From Streptosporangiaceae bacterium (GTDB lineage Bacteria; Actinomycetota; Actinomycetes; Streptosporangiales; Streptosporangiaceae), in assembly GCA_019246795.1 (NCBI GenBank), contig JAFAPY010000357.1, positions 1 to 64,000 on the forward strand: DNA of 64,000 bases, written 5' to 3'. Shown here piece after piece: positions 1 through 10,664 of the stretch. The position numbers and the translations under genes were made by a program. The notes under the pieces were generated by a model that saw only the letters and a list, made by a program, of their open reading frames with translations, was not told where the DNA came from and did not search any database. Each line of letters begins with the position of its first letter. Positions within the stretch are counted from its first letter, which is position 1.

Positions 1-41
1 TCACCCCCGCGGTTGCCTATCTGCCGGACCCCCGGGTTCGC

Positions 42-59
42 GGTGAGGTAAACCTCACC
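42..59. promoter_or_regulatory. Perfect inverted repeat, probable operator of the MMPL gene
   Basis: GGTGAGGT and ACCTCACC are perfect 8-bp inverted arms around an AA spacer, ending about 31 bp before the MMPL start. MMPL exporters in actinobacteria are commonly controlled by TetR-type repressors that bind such dyads. No regulator gene lies inside the window, so one is presumed just upstream. The dyad is seen directly; its role as an operator is inferred. Confidence 0.55.
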
Positions 60-90
60 AAGGTTCTGGGCGGCGGCACCATGGCCCGGC

Positions 91-2340
91 ATGGTCATGA
101 CCAGCCAGGCTTCCGGCATGGCTAGAACACAGGCTCCTATCGTGGAACGAGTGGCCGGCTGGTCCTCCCGGCATCGCAAGACCGCCGTCTTCGGCTGGCT
201 GCTGCTGGTCGTCGGGGCCGTGGTGATCGGGCAGCGGTTCGGCACCGCCAACATCAACAGCTACGACCCCGGGCAGGCGGGCCACGCCGAGCGGGTGCTG
301 GCCCGGCCCGTGGTGCAGCAGCCCGACGGTGAGAGCGTGCTCATCCAGGGCCGTTCGGCGCGCCAGAGCTACGGCAGCGACCCGGAGATGCGGCAGGCGG
401 TCCGGCAGGTGGTCACCGCGCTGCGGGCCCGGCCTCAGGCCGCCGCCGATATCGAGTCTCCGCTCAGCCGCCCTGGGCTGGTCAGCGGCCGGTCCGCGCT
501 GGTCACCTTCAACGTCGCGGGCAAGCCGGGCGACGACGACCAGGCTGTCGTCCCGGCCTTGACCGCCGTGGCGGTCATTGCCGAACAGCACCCGGATCTG
601 ACCATCGAGGAGGCCGGCGGCGCCAGCCTGGACCGGGCGACCGGCAGCATCACCGGTCAGGACTTCCGGAAGGCCGAGGTCACCTCGATCCCGGTGACGC
701 TGGTCCTGCTGGTGATCGTGTTCGGCGCGCTGATCGCGGCCGGCATCCCGTTGCTGCTGGCAGGCACCGCCGTGGCCAGCGCGATCTCCCTGCTGGCCAT
801 CCCGAGCCGCTGGCTGCCTATCGGCAGCACGACCTCGTCGATCGTGCTGCTGGTGGGGATGGCGGTCGGCATCGACTACTCGCTGTTCTACCTGCGCCGG
901 ACACGTGAAGAGCGCGCGGCCGGGCACAGCACCCAGCAGGCGCTGCGGATAGCGGCCGGCACCTCGGGGCGGGCCATCGTGATCTCCGGGCTGACCGTGA
1001 TGATCGCCCTGGCCGGGCTGTTCCTCACCGGCATCGACGTGTTCTCCGGCGTCGCCGTCGGCACCATGGGTGTGGTCGGCGTGACGGTGCTCGGCTCGCT
1101 GACCTTCCTGCCCGGGATCTTGTCCATGGTCGGCGCGTGGACCGACCGCGGCCGGATCCCGTTCGTCGGCCGGCGGCGCACCGCCGCTGGTGAGTCCAGG
1201 TTCTGGGGGGCGCTAGCCCGCGCGGTGGTGCGGCGCCCGCTGGTCTGGGGCGGCGTGGCCGCGGCCGCGCTGCTGGCGCTGGCCCTGCCGGTGCTTTCCC
1301 TCAACCTGGAAGACCCGGGCATCCATGAGCTGCCCGCCGGCGTGCCCGTGGTCCGCAGCCTGATCGACATCTCGCAAGCCTTCCCGGGCGGGCCCGAACC
1401 GGCCGAGGTAGTCGTCACCGGCTCCGATCTCGGCGGCCGGCAGGTCGCCGGGGCCGTCGCCGCGCTGCACCGGCAGGTGGCAGCCACCCGCGGCGCCGTC
1501 CGCGAGCCCATTACCACCGCGATGTTCGGGCACGACCAGGTACTCGTCGTGTCGGTGCCGCTTGCCGGAGGCGGGACGGACGCCACGTCCAACCGCGCGC
1601 TGACCACGCTGCGCACCCGGGCCCTGCCCGCCACGCTCGGCACGGTACCCGGGATCAGCTACGCGGTGGCCGGGGTGACCGCAAGCAACCACGACTTCGA
1701 CGCGCAGCTGGCGAAAACCGTCCAGTGGGTCTTCGCCTTCGTGCTCGGGCTGGCGTTCGCCCTGCTGGGCATCACCTTCCGTTCGGTGTGCATCCCGGCG
1801 CTGTCGATCGGCCTGAACCTGCTGTCGGTGGGTGCCGCCTACGGCCTGCTGGTGCTGATCTTCCAGGACGGTCACCTGCAGTCGGCGCTCGGCTTCACCG
1901 CCTATGGCGGGATCACGCCATGGCTGCCGCTGTTCATGTTCGTGCTGCTGTTCGGGCTGTCCATGGACTACCACGTGTTCATCCTGAGCCGGATCAGGGA
2001 ACTGCGGCAGGGGGGCGCCTCCGCGCGAGAGGCGGTCACCGGCGGCATCGCGCGCAGCGCGGGCGTGGTGACAAGCGCCGCGGTGATCATGGTGGCCGTG
2101 TTCTCGATCTTCGCCACGCTGTCCCTGATCGAGTTCAAGATGTTCGGCGTCGCCATGGCGGCGGCGGTGCTGATCGACGCCACCGTGGTCCGCGGCGTGC
2201 TGCTGCCCGCTGGCCTGGCCCTGCTCGGCGACCGCGCCTGGCCGCGCCGGAACGGCTACGAGCTGACCGGGAAGCCGAGGCTGACGCCGCCATGGCTGGG
2301 GTCCAGCCAGCGCGAGGTGACCACCTTGCCGCGGGTGTAG
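91..2340 (+). CDS. MMPL family (RND-type) membrane transporter
   Basis: A 749-residue inner-membrane protein with the MMPL layout. One N-terminal membrane helix (about residues 32-52) is followed by an extracytoplasmic loop and a block of helices at about 195-345. A second loop and a second helix block (about 540-720) repeat the pattern. The conserved membrane motif GMAVGIDYSLF lies in the first half and its counterpart FGLSMDYHVF in the second; the aspartates of this motif relay protons in this superfamily. Such proteins export lipids, glycolipids or hydrophobic drugs, and the substrate here is unknown. ATG codons at 91, 97 and 118 are all possible starts. The last 28 codons run antisense into mmsA and look like a non-conserved tail. 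The upstream inverted repeat suggests repressor control. Confidence 0.9.
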   Translation: MVMTSQASGMARTQAPIVERVAGWSSRHRKTAVFGWLLLVVGAVVIGQRFGTANINSYDPGQAGHAERVLARPVVQQPDGESVLIQGRSARQSYGSDPEMRQAVRQVVTALRARPQAAADIESPLSRPGLVSGRSALVTFNVAGKPGDDDQAVVPALTAVAVIAEQHPDLTIEEAGGASLDRATGSITGQDFRKAEVTSIPVTLVLLVIVFGALIAAGIPLLLAGTAVASAISLLAIPSRWLPIGSTTSSIVLLVGMAVGIDYSLFYLRRTREERAAGHSTQQALRIAAGTSGRAIVISGLTVMIALAGLFLTGIDVFSGVAVGTMGVVGVTVLGSLTFLPGILSMVGAWTDRGRIPFVGRRRTAAGESRFWGALARAVVRRPLVWGGVAAAALLALALPVLSLNLEDPGIHELPAGVPVVRSLIDISQAFPGGPEPAEVVVTGSDLGGRQVAGAVAALHRQVAATRGAVREPITTAMFGHDQVLVVSVPLAGGGTDATSNRALTTLRTRALPATLGTVPGISYAVAGVTASNHDFDAQLAKTVQWVFAFVLGLAFALLGITFRSVCIPALSIGLNLLSVGAAYGLLVLIFQDGHLQSALGFTAYGGITPWLPLFMFVLLFGLSMDYHVFILSRIRELRQGGASAREAVTGGIARSAGVVTSAAVIMVAVFSIFATLSLIEFKMFGVAMAAAVLIDATVVRGVLLPAGLALLGDRAWPRRNGYELTGKPRLTPPWLGSSQREVTTLPRV

Positions 2341-3752
2341 AAGTGCACGCCTTCGGTGCCGTGCACGTGCGTGTCGCCGAACAGCGATGCCTTCCAGCCG
2401 CCGAACGAGTAGTACGCCATCGGCACCGGGATAGGCACGTTGACCCCGACCATGCCGATCTCGGCCTCCGACACGAACCGGCGGGCCGCTCCCCCGTCGT
2501 TGGTGAAGACGGCCACCCCGTTGCCGTACGGGTTGCCGTTCACCAGGTCGACCGCAAAGCCGTACGACGGCGCCCGGACCACGGACAGCACCGGGCCGAA
2601 GATCTCGTCGGTGTAGCAGCTCATCTGCGGCGTCACGTGGTCGAGCACGCTGGGCCCGAGCCAGAACCCTTCGCTGGCGCCCCCGCTGACCGGGTGCAGC
2701 CGGCCGTCGACGGCCAGCGCGGCGCCTTCGCGGACCCCGCTGTCGAGGTAGGAGGCAACCCGGTCCCGGTGCGGCCCGGTGACCAGCGGCCCCATCTGCG
2801 AGCGGTCGTCGGAGCCCGGGCCGACCCGCAGCTTCGCCACCCGGTCGGCGATCCGGGCCACCAGCTCGTCGCCTGCCGGGTCGACGGCCACCACCGCGGA
2901 CACGGCCATGCACCGCTCCCCCGCCGACCCGAACCCGGCCGAGACCGCGGCGTCGGCGGCCAGGTCGAGGTCGGCGTCGGGCAGCACCACCATGTGGTTC
3001 TTGGCGCCGCCGAGCGCCTGCACCCGCTTGCCCGCCTTGGTGCCGGTCTCGTAGACGTACCTGGCGACCGGCGTCGACCCGACGAAACTGACCGCGCTGA
3101 TGCCACGGTGGCCCAGGATGGCGTCCACGGCCACCTTGTCGCCGTGCACCACGTTGAACACGCCGTCCGGCAGGCCGGCCTCGGCCCACAGCGACGCCAG
3201 CAGCAGCGACGCGGACGGGTCCTTTTCCGACGGCTTGAGCACGAACGTGTTGCCGCACGCGATCGCCAGCGGGAACATCCACATCGGGACCATGGCCGGG
3301 AAGTTGAACGGCGTGATCCCCGCCACCACGCCGACCGGCTGCCTGATCGAGTAGGAGTCGACGTTCGCGGACACGTTCTCGGAGAACCCGCCCTTGAGCA
3401 GGTGCGGGATGCCGCAGGCGAACTCGACGACTTCCAGGCCGCGGGTGACTTCCCCGGCCGCGTCGGCGGCCACCTTCCCGTGCTCGGCGGTGATGAGCCT
3501 GGCGAGGTCGCCGGCGTGCGCGCGGACGAGCTCGCGGAAGCTGAACAGCACCGCGGCTCGCTTGGCCAGCGAGGCGCGGCGCCAGGCGCGGAACGCGTCG
3601 CTGGCCGCCGCGACCGCCAGGTCCACCTCGGCCGGGGTGGCGAAGTCGACCTGCCCGGTGACCTGCCCGGTTGCCGGGTCGTACACGTCGCCGCGGCGCT
3701 CGGCCTCCCCGTCCCAAAGCTTGCCGCCGATCCAGTGGGTACAGTGTTTCAT
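2256..3752 (-). CDS. mmsA: Methylmalonate-semialdehyde dehydrogenase (CoA-acylating)
   Basis: Aldehyde dehydrogenase superfamily member of 498 residues, the usual MmsA length. It converts malonate or methylmalonate semialdehyde plus CoA and NAD to acetyl- or propionyl-CoA. Diagnostic features are the start KHCTHWIGGK, the NAD-site segment ITPFNFPAMVPMW, the catalytic cysteine in GERCMAVSAV and the C-terminal GKVVTSRW. I chose the ATG at 3752 because GGAGA lies about 9 nt upstream and the protein then begins as homologues do. The track start (GTG at 3800) forms a GTGA overlap with the upstream aminotransferase stop and is the alternative. With that aminotransferase it would complete beta-alanine or beta-aminoisobutyrate breakdown. 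Confidence 0.93.
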   Translation of the reverse strand: MKHCTHWIGGKLWDGEAERRGDVYDPATGQVTGQVDFATPAEVDLAVAAASDAFRAWRRASLAKRAAVLFSFRELVRAHAGDLARLITAEHGKVAADAAGEVTRGLEVVEFACGIPHLLKGGFSENVSANVDSYSIRQPVGVVAGITPFNFPAMVPMWMFPLAIACGNTFVLKPSEKDPSASLLLASLWAEAGLPDGVFNVVHGDKVAVDAILGHRGISAVSFVGSTPVARYVYETGTKAGKRVQALGGAKNHMVVLPDADLDLAADAAVSAGFGSAGERCMAVSAVVAVDPAGDELVARIADRVAKLRVGPGSDDRSQMGPLVTGPHRDRVASYLDSGVREGAALAVDGRLHPVSGGASEGFWLGPSVLDHVTPQMSCYTDEIFGPVLSVVRAPSYGFAVDLVNGNPYGNGVAVFTNDGGAARRFVSEAEIGMVGVNVPIPVPMAYYSFGGWKASLFGDTHVHGTEGVHFYTRGKVVTSRWLDPSHGGVSLGFPVSS

Positions 3753-3796
3753 TGCTCGCTTCTCCGCGCGCAAGCGCGCGTCGCTCGCCTGCTTTG

Positions 3797-5101
3797 TCAC
3801 GTGCCGGTCGCCTCCCCGTTTACCGCGGCCAGCGCGTCGGTCAGGATCTGCAGGCCCTCGGCAGCCTCGGCCTCGCTCAGCGTCAGCGGCGGCGCCATCC
3901 GCAGCGTGTGCCCGTACAGCCCGCCCTTGCCGACCAGCAGGCCGCGTTCCCTGGTCGCCTCGAGCATCCGGCTCGCCAGCGTGGGGCTGGGTTGGCGGGT
4001 GGCCGGGTCCACCAGGTCCGCGGCGAACATCAGGCCCTTGCCGCGCACGTCGGCGACGATGTCGAGCGCGGAAGCGGCCTGCCTGAGCCCGTCGATGATC
4101 AGCTGGCCGGTGACGGCGGCGTTGCGCTGCAGGTCATGAGACAGCACGTAGTCCAGGACGGCATTGCCGGCGGTGGTCGCCACCGGGTTGCCGCCGAAGG
4201 TGGAGATGCCGTTGCCGCGGATCCCGTCGAGCAGGTCGCCGCGGGCGACCACGCCGCCGATGGCGAAGCCGTTGCCGAGTCCCTTGGCGAACGTCATCGC
4301 GTCCGGGGTGATCCCGTGCGCGCCGATGCCCCAGAAGTGCGCGCCGGTCCGGCCCCAGCCGGTCTGCACCTCGTCGGAGATCAGCAGGATCCCGTGGGAA
4401 TCGAGGACTTCCTTGTACGCGGCGAGCAGCCCGTCGGGCGGCATGGTGAACCCGCCCACGCCCTGGATCGGTTCGGCCAGCAGGCACCCGACATCGGCCG
4501 GGTGGACGCCGGCGGTCAGCAGGTCCCGCAGGTCGGCCACGCAGGCCTTGATGTAGTCCGCGTCGGACAGGGCGGCGTAGGGTTCGGCGTGCCGGTCCGT
4601 GCCGTGCAGGTAGTGAGTGCCGAACGGGCTGTTGCTTGATGGTTTCCATGCCGCGTTGCCGGTCACGGCGACGGCGGCGAAGGAACGGCCGTGGTAGCTG
4701 CCGCGCATCGCGAGGACCTGGCTGGCCTGGCGGGCCGTCAGCGCGGCGAGCAGCGCGGTCTCGTTCGCCTCGGTGCCGGAGTTGGTGAAGAAGACCTTCG
4801 CGTCCGGGATGCAGGACAGCTTGGCGATCTTCTCCGCCAGCTCCACCTGGCTGCGGATCAGGTACAGCGTCGAGGTGTGCACGATCCCGGTGGCGATCTG
4901 CCGCTCCACCGCGTCGCGCACCTCGGGCACGTCGTAGCCGAGCATGTTGGTGAGAATGCCGGCGAAGAAGTCCAGGTAGCTGCGGCCCTGGCTGTCGGTG
5001 ACCCGGCAGCCCTTCCCGCCGGTCAGCTCGATCGGCTCGTCGTAGTAGACCGAGACCCAGCTCGGGATGACCGCGCGGTGGCGGGCGAAAAGCTCGTTCA
5101 C
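3797..5101 (-). CDS. Class III (omega-amino acid) aminotransferase
   Basis: A 434-residue PLP-dependent fold type I transaminase of the GabT/beta-alanine:pyruvate group. The DEVQTGWGR motif binds the cofactor and TFAKGLGNGFAIGG carries the Schiff-base lysine. GSYHGRSF and FTNSGTEANE are the usual phosphate-binding segments. The start is GTG with GAGGTG about 9 nt upstream. It is directly followed by mmsA, which consumes a semialdehyde, so the likely substrates are beta-alanine or beta-aminoisobutyrate from pyrimidine or valine breakdown. The 4-aminobutyrate alternative is less attractive because no succinate-semialdehyde dehydrogenase is adjacent. Substrate assignment is inferred from context. 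Confidence 0.88.
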   Translation of the reverse strand: MNELFARHRAVIPSWVSVYYDEPIELTGGKGCRVTDSQGRSYLDFFAGILTNMLGYDVPEVRDAVERQIATGIVHTSTLYLIRSQVELAEKIAKLSCIPDAKVFFTNSGTEANETALLAALTARQASQVLAMRGSYHGRSFAAVAVTGNAAWKPSSNSPFGTHYLHGTDRHAEPYAALSDADYIKACVADLRDLLTAGVHPADVGCLLAEPIQGVGGFTMPPDGLLAAYKEVLDSHGILLISDEVQTGWGRTGAHFWGIGAHGITPDAMTFAKGLGNGFAIGGVVARGDLLDGIRGNGISTFGGNPVATTAGNAVLDYVLSHDLQRNAAVTGQLIIDGLRQAASALDIVADVRGKGLMFAADLVDPATRQPSPTLASRMLEATRERGLLVGKGGLYGHTLRMAPPLTLSEAEAAEGLQILTDALAAVNGEATGT

Positions 5102-5233
5102 GGTTCGTCAGCACCTCTTTCCGCATGTGGTGCGCTCGGCCGGCCTTGCCCGCGCCGGCACCGATGCCCATCGGTCCGGTTACAGGGGTCCAGGATACCG
5201 GGGACGGCCCGCGCTCCCGGCGCCCGAGCAGGC

Positions 5234-6694
5234 CTAAGCCGGCCGCAGGGCCGGCGGCAGCAGCTCGGGCGGGAAATCCTGGTAGGCGACGGGGACCAGC
5301 CAGCGGCGGATCGCCGCGGTGCCGACGGAGGTGAAGCCGGGCATCGTGGTGGCCGGCCACGGGCCGCCGTGGTGCTGCGCCGGGACCACGGCGACGCCGG
5401 TCGGCCAGCCGTTGCAGACGATCCGCCCGGCGATCCGCTCCAGCACCGGAACCACCTGGCGGGCCAGCTCCATGTCCTGCGGCCAGTCCGTGTCGACGTG
5501 CACGGCGGCGACCAGGTTGCCCGGCAGCGCGGCCAGCACCGGCAGCAGGTCGTCCAGCGACGGGTAGGTGACCACGATCCCGGCTGGCCCGAACCTCTCG
5601 CGCGACAGGACCGCGAGGTCCGCGGCGAACTCCTTCAGCGTGGTCTGGAACACCTGCGGCGTCGCGCCCCACGGCCCGTCGCCCGGCTGGCCCGCGGCCA
5701 GCTCGGTGACGCCGGGATGACCCGCGGCCTGTGCCACCGCCTCGGTGTAGCCGGCGAAGATCCGCGCCGACAGCATCGGGCCGCCCGCCGAGGCGGCGAC
5801 CGCCTCGGCGATCGCGGTCAGCAGCCCCACGTCCTCCGGGGCGAACAGCAGCCCCGGGTTGGTGCAGAACTGGCCGGAGCCGAGCGTCAGCGACGCGGCG
5901 TACCCGATGGCGATCCCGGCCGGGCGGGCCAGCGCGGCGCCGGGCAGCACCACGCACGGGTTGACCGACCCGAGCTCGCCGTAGAACGGGATCGGCACCG
6001 GCCGCTCGGCGCAGATCCGGGCCAGGGCCAGGCCGCCGCCGGTGGACCCGGTGAACCCGGCCGCCGCGATGCCGGGGTGCCGGAGCAGGCGCAGGCCAGC
6101 ATCGGCGCCGTGTACCAGGCCGAACGTCCCTGGCGGCGCGCCGGCCGAAGCAAGCGCCCCGGTGACCGTCTCGGCGGTCAGGTCCGAGGTGACCGGGTGG
6201 TTCTCGTGCGCCTTGACCACTACCGGGCAGCCGGCCGCCAGCGCCGAGGCGGTGTCGTTGCCGGCCACCGAGAACGCGAACGGGAAGTTCGAGGCGGCGA
6301 ACACCGCCACCGGCCCCACCGGCCGCCAGACCCGCCGCACGTCCGGCAGGGCACCCACGGCCGGGCTGACCACGGCATCCACGTAGCCGCCGGCACGCAA
6401 GGCTGTGGCAAAGAGCCGGAGCTGGCCGGTGGTGCGGGCGACCTCGCCGGTGAGCCGCTCGCCGCCGAGCGCGGTCTCGGTGTCGGCGATCACCGCGAGC
6501 TCCCCGGCGCGGGCGTCCAGCGCGTCCGCGACCGCCTCCAGCGCGGCCGCCCGCAGCGGCGTCGCGCCCGGCGACCCCCACGCGGGACAGGCGGCCAGCG
6601 CCGCGGTCACCCGGGCGTCGACCTCGGCGTCGGCGGTCTCGGCGACCGGCTCCCCCACCGGTTCCCCGGTCCGCGGGTCAAACGCCTGAATCAT
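5234..6694 (-). CDS. Alpha-ketoglutarate semialdehyde (2,5-dioxovalerate) dehydrogenase, NADP-type
   Basis: A 486-residue aldehyde dehydrogenase of the KGSADH type. It shows the catalytic cysteine in SGQFCTNPG and the general-base glutamate in FYGELGSVNP, both typical of the NADP-dependent dioxovalerate group. The start chosen is the ATG at 6694, with GGGAGGA just upstream. The GTG at 6709 (overlapping the previous stop as GTGA) is possible but less well spaced. It lies third in a run after a DapA-family lyase and an IlvD/Edd-family dehydratase. Those three together oxidise a pentonate to alpha-ketoglutarate, which feeds the TCA cycle. The pathway assignment is inferred from this combination. 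Confidence 0.88.
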   Translation of the reverse strand: MIQAFDPRTGEPVGEPVAETADAEVDARVTAALAACPAWGSPGATPLRAAALEAVADALDARAGELAVIADTETALGGERLTGEVARTTGQLRLFATALRAGGYVDAVVSPAVGALPDVRRVWRPVGPVAVFAASNFPFAFSVAGNDTASALAAGCPVVVKAHENHPVTSDLTAETVTGALASAGAPPGTFGLVHGADAGLRLLRHPGIAAAGFTGSTGGGLALARICAERPVPIPFYGELGSVNPCVVLPGAALARPAGIAIGYAASLTLGSGQFCTNPGLLFAPEDVGLLTAIAEAVAASAGGPMLSARIFAGYTEAVAQAAGHPGVTELAAGQPGDGPWGATPQVFQTTLKEFAADLAVLSRERFGPAGIVVTYPSLDDLLPVLAALPGNLVAAVHVDTDWPQDMELARQVVPVLERIAGRIVCNGWPTGVAVVPAQHHGGPWPATTMPGFTSVGTAAIRRWLVPVAYQDFPPELLPPALRPA

Positions 6695-6705
6695 CGGGTC
6701 CTCCC

Positions 6706-8444
<1,739 letters not shown>

Positions 8445-8448
<4 letters not shown>

Positions 8449-9359
8449 TTCAGGCCCCAGGACCGGAGGATGCCGGCTATCTCCTCCCTGACCGGCGCAG
8501 GCAGCGGCCGGCTGGGCGGGCGGACGTCGGCACGGCACAGGCCGAGCTGGGCCATCGCCTCCTTGACCACGCTGACGTTGTCCGCGCTGGCATCGGCGGC
8601 CCGCAGCTCCTCGAACCGGCGCACCGCCTCCCAGACCTTCATCGCGGCGGCGAAGTCGTTGGCGCGCAGCGCGTCCAGCATGGACAGGGCCAGCTGCGGG
8701 CCGACGTTGGCCAGCCCGGAGGTGAAGCCGCGGGCGCCCGCGGCCCAGAACATCGGTGCGGTCAGCTCAGCGGCCCCGGCCAGCCAGGCGAGCCGGTCGA
8801 TGCCCGCGTCCCTGGCCACGGCGGCGAACCTGGTCGCGTCGCGGACGCCGTACTTGACCCCGATGACGTTCGGCGCCCGGTGCAGCAAGGAGGCGATGTG
8901 GCTGCCGGTGATGCGCTCGGTGCGGACATAGGCGACGATGCCGAGACCGGGGACCGCGTTCGCGATCGCGGCGTGGTAGTCGATCCAGCCCTGCGCGGAG
9001 ACATAGGGGTGGACCGGCTGGTGGACCATGACCATGGGGGCGCCATGGTCGGCGGCGTGCCTGGCCGCCTCGGTGGCGGTGACGATGTCGTGGCCGACGC
9101 CGGCCACCAGCGCGGCCTTCGGGTCCCGGCCGCCGACGGCGCGGGCGGCGGTCTCGACCGCCTGCCTGGCCTCGGCGTGGGTCAGCGCGTAGAACTCCCC
9201 GGTGTTGCCGTTCGCTGTGATGACGGTGATGCCGGCGTCGATCAGCCGGGTGGTCAGCTCCGCGTATGTGTCCCAGTCGGGTGAGCCGTCCTCGTGCAGC
9301 GGCGTGACCGGGACCACCACCGCCGTAGCCAGGGAGGTGCGCAGCGTTTCCAGGCTCAT
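8445..9359 (-). CDS. DapA family lyase, probable 2-keto-3-deoxy-pentonate dehydratase
   Basis: A 304-residue TIM-barrel class I aldolase-type protein of the dihydrodipicolinate synthase family. The carboxylate-binding segment TANGNTGEFYALT and the Schiff-base lysine in NVIGVKYG are present. The family includes KdgD and the 2-keto-3-deoxyarabonate dehydratase that yields alpha-ketoglutarate semialdehyde, and the two following genes fit that route. The start is ATG with AAGGAGAG about 7 nt upstream. It is the first gene of the operon, and a six-copy short tandem repeat lies immediately upstream. True lysine-pathway DapA is unlikely given this context. Confidence 0.85.
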
Positions 9360-9363
9360 CTAT

Positions 9364-9431
9364 GGCTCTCCTTCGGGCTCTTCTTCGGGCTCTGCTGCGG
9401 CTCTGCCGCGGCTCTGCCGCGGCTCTGCCGC
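9364..9431. repeat. Tandem 11-12 bp repeat upstream of the DapA-family gene
   Basis: Four adjacent 11-bp copies of GGCTCTGCCGC (the first with one change) occupy 9388-9431. Two more degenerate 12-bp copies (GGCTCTCCTTCG-like) lie nearer the gene. The array sits between the likely promoter and the ribosome-binding site, so copy-number change would alter the 5' leader. The remainder of the 319-bp gap (9432-9678) holds no gene. It contains the start-side leader of the EamA gene with GAGGAG at 9669-9674. Confidence 0.85.
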
Positions 9432-9678
9432 GAACCGAAGCGTCGTCACCAGCATATGAACCGGTTATCCCGGCGCTGGCCGGCGTTAAGGTGGAGGTAG
9501 CACGTGGTTGCGCCTAGGGTTCCGCCGGCTGTCCGCCAGACATGCCACAACCAGGACGGCCGGGCCTGGACCGAGCGGCGCCGCGACCCGGATCCGGGTA
9601 TCGCCCGGGCCGGGGAACACCTGACGGGATAGAAGCCCTGAGGGCTCCGTTCAGCATTGCCTGACACCGAGGAGCCGG

Positions 9679-10527
9679 GTGGACCCGTCGACACTCCCGC
9701 TTACCGCGGCGCTGGCCGTGCTGGCCGCCGCAGTGATCCACGCGACCTGGAATGCCATCGCGCACGGCATCAAGGACCAGCTGCTCGCCTTCGGGCTGAT
9801 CGGCGTGGGCGGCATCATGGCGGCGATCCCGCTGGTCGTCGTGGCCGCCAGGCCAGGACCGGCGAGCTGGCCGTACCTGGCGGGGTCGGTCGCGATCCAC
9901 GTGTTCTACAACCTGCTGCTGATGCGGTGCTACCAGGTCGGCGAGTTCAGCCAGGTGTACCCGCTGGCCAGGGGGATCTCGCCGCTGGTGGTAACGGTCC
10001 TGGCGGCGGTGTTCGTGCACGAGCGCCTGGGCCCTGCCCTGGTCGCCGGGGTGCTGATCATCTCGGCAGGCCTGGCGGTGCTGGTGCTGGCCGGCCGGCC
10101 GCCCGGCCGCGCCGCGTTCCTCGCCGCCGTCGGCACCGGCCTGACCATCGCCGCCTACAGCACGGTGGACGGCATCGGGGTCCGGCTGTCCCATAGCCCG
10201 GCCGGCTACATCGGCTGGCTGATGGTGCTGGAAAGCCTGTGCGTGCCGATGGCCGCTCTGACCCGGCGGCGCGCGGTCCTGGCGGCCCAGCCACCGCGGA
10301 TCCTGCTGTCCGGGCTGGCCGCCGGCGCCCTCAGCGTGCTGGCCTACGGCCTGGTGCTGTGGGCGCAGACCCGGGGCGCGCTGGCCCCGATCGCCTCGCT
10401 GCGCGAGACCAGCGTGATCTTCGGCGCCGTGCTCGGCACCGTGGTGTTCCGTGAGCCGTTCGGCCGCACCCGGGTCGCGGCTACCGTCCTGGTCGTGGCC
10501 GGCATCGTGCTGCTCAATGTGGGCTAG
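9679..10527 (+). CDS. EamA/DMT superfamily transporter
   Basis: A 282-residue inner-membrane protein with about ten hydrophobic helices arranged as two EamA repeats, ending in VLVVAGIVLLNVG. Drug/metabolite transporters move small metabolites across the membrane; the substrate here is unknown. The start is GTG with GAGGAG about 5 nt upstream. It diverges from the pentonate operon, which leaves open a role in uptake or efflux of a related metabolite. Its stop codon lies at the start of a direct-repeat cluster. Confidence 0.85.
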   Translation: MDPSTLPLTAALAVLAAAVIHATWNAIAHGIKDQLLAFGLIGVGGIMAAIPLVVVAARPGPASWPYLAGSVAIHVFYNLLLMRCYQVGEFSQVYPLARGISPLVVTVLAAVFVHERLGPALVAGVLIISAGLAVLVLAGRPPGRAAFLAAVGTGLTIAAYSTVDGIGVRLSHSPAGYIGWLMVLESLCVPMAALTRRRAVLAAQPPRILLSGLAAGALSVLAYGLVLWAQTRGALAPIASLRETSVIFGAVLGTVVFREPFGRTRVAATVLVVAGIVLLNVG

Positions 10528-10630
10528 GCGCCCCGGCAGGGCATGGTTGGCGCACGGCGCCCCAGCGCACCGGCGCCCCGGCAGGGCATGGTTGGCGCAC
10601 CAACGCCCACCAGGGGGGATGGTTGGCGCA
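10527..10630. repeat. Direct repeats between convergent EamA and aldehyde dehydrogenase genes
   Basis: Two identical 29-bp copies (10527-10555 and 10572-10600) end in GGGCATGGTTGGCGCAC. A third partial copy at 10611-10630 has GGGGATGGTTGGCGCA. The first copy begins at the last base of the EamA stop codon. No recognisable intrinsic terminator with a T-tract is present, so the array may simply be a duplicated 3' flank. Confidence 0.8.
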
Positions 10631-10664
10631 ATGACGCCCTTGGCCGGGTGCCGGGGTGCCGGGC

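Noticed and set aside
1213-3717. 834-residue minus-strand ORF, and similar long ORFs such as 1725-4139 and 4134-6581
   Set aside because: They lie in other frames over MMPL, mmsA, aminotransferase or aldehyde dehydrogenase genes and have Arg/Gly/Pro-rich shadow composition typical of high-GC DNA.
9364-9431. Repeat arrays considered as a CRISPR
   Set aside because: Units are contiguous with no spacers, and no cas genes occur in the window. The same applies to all other arrays listed.
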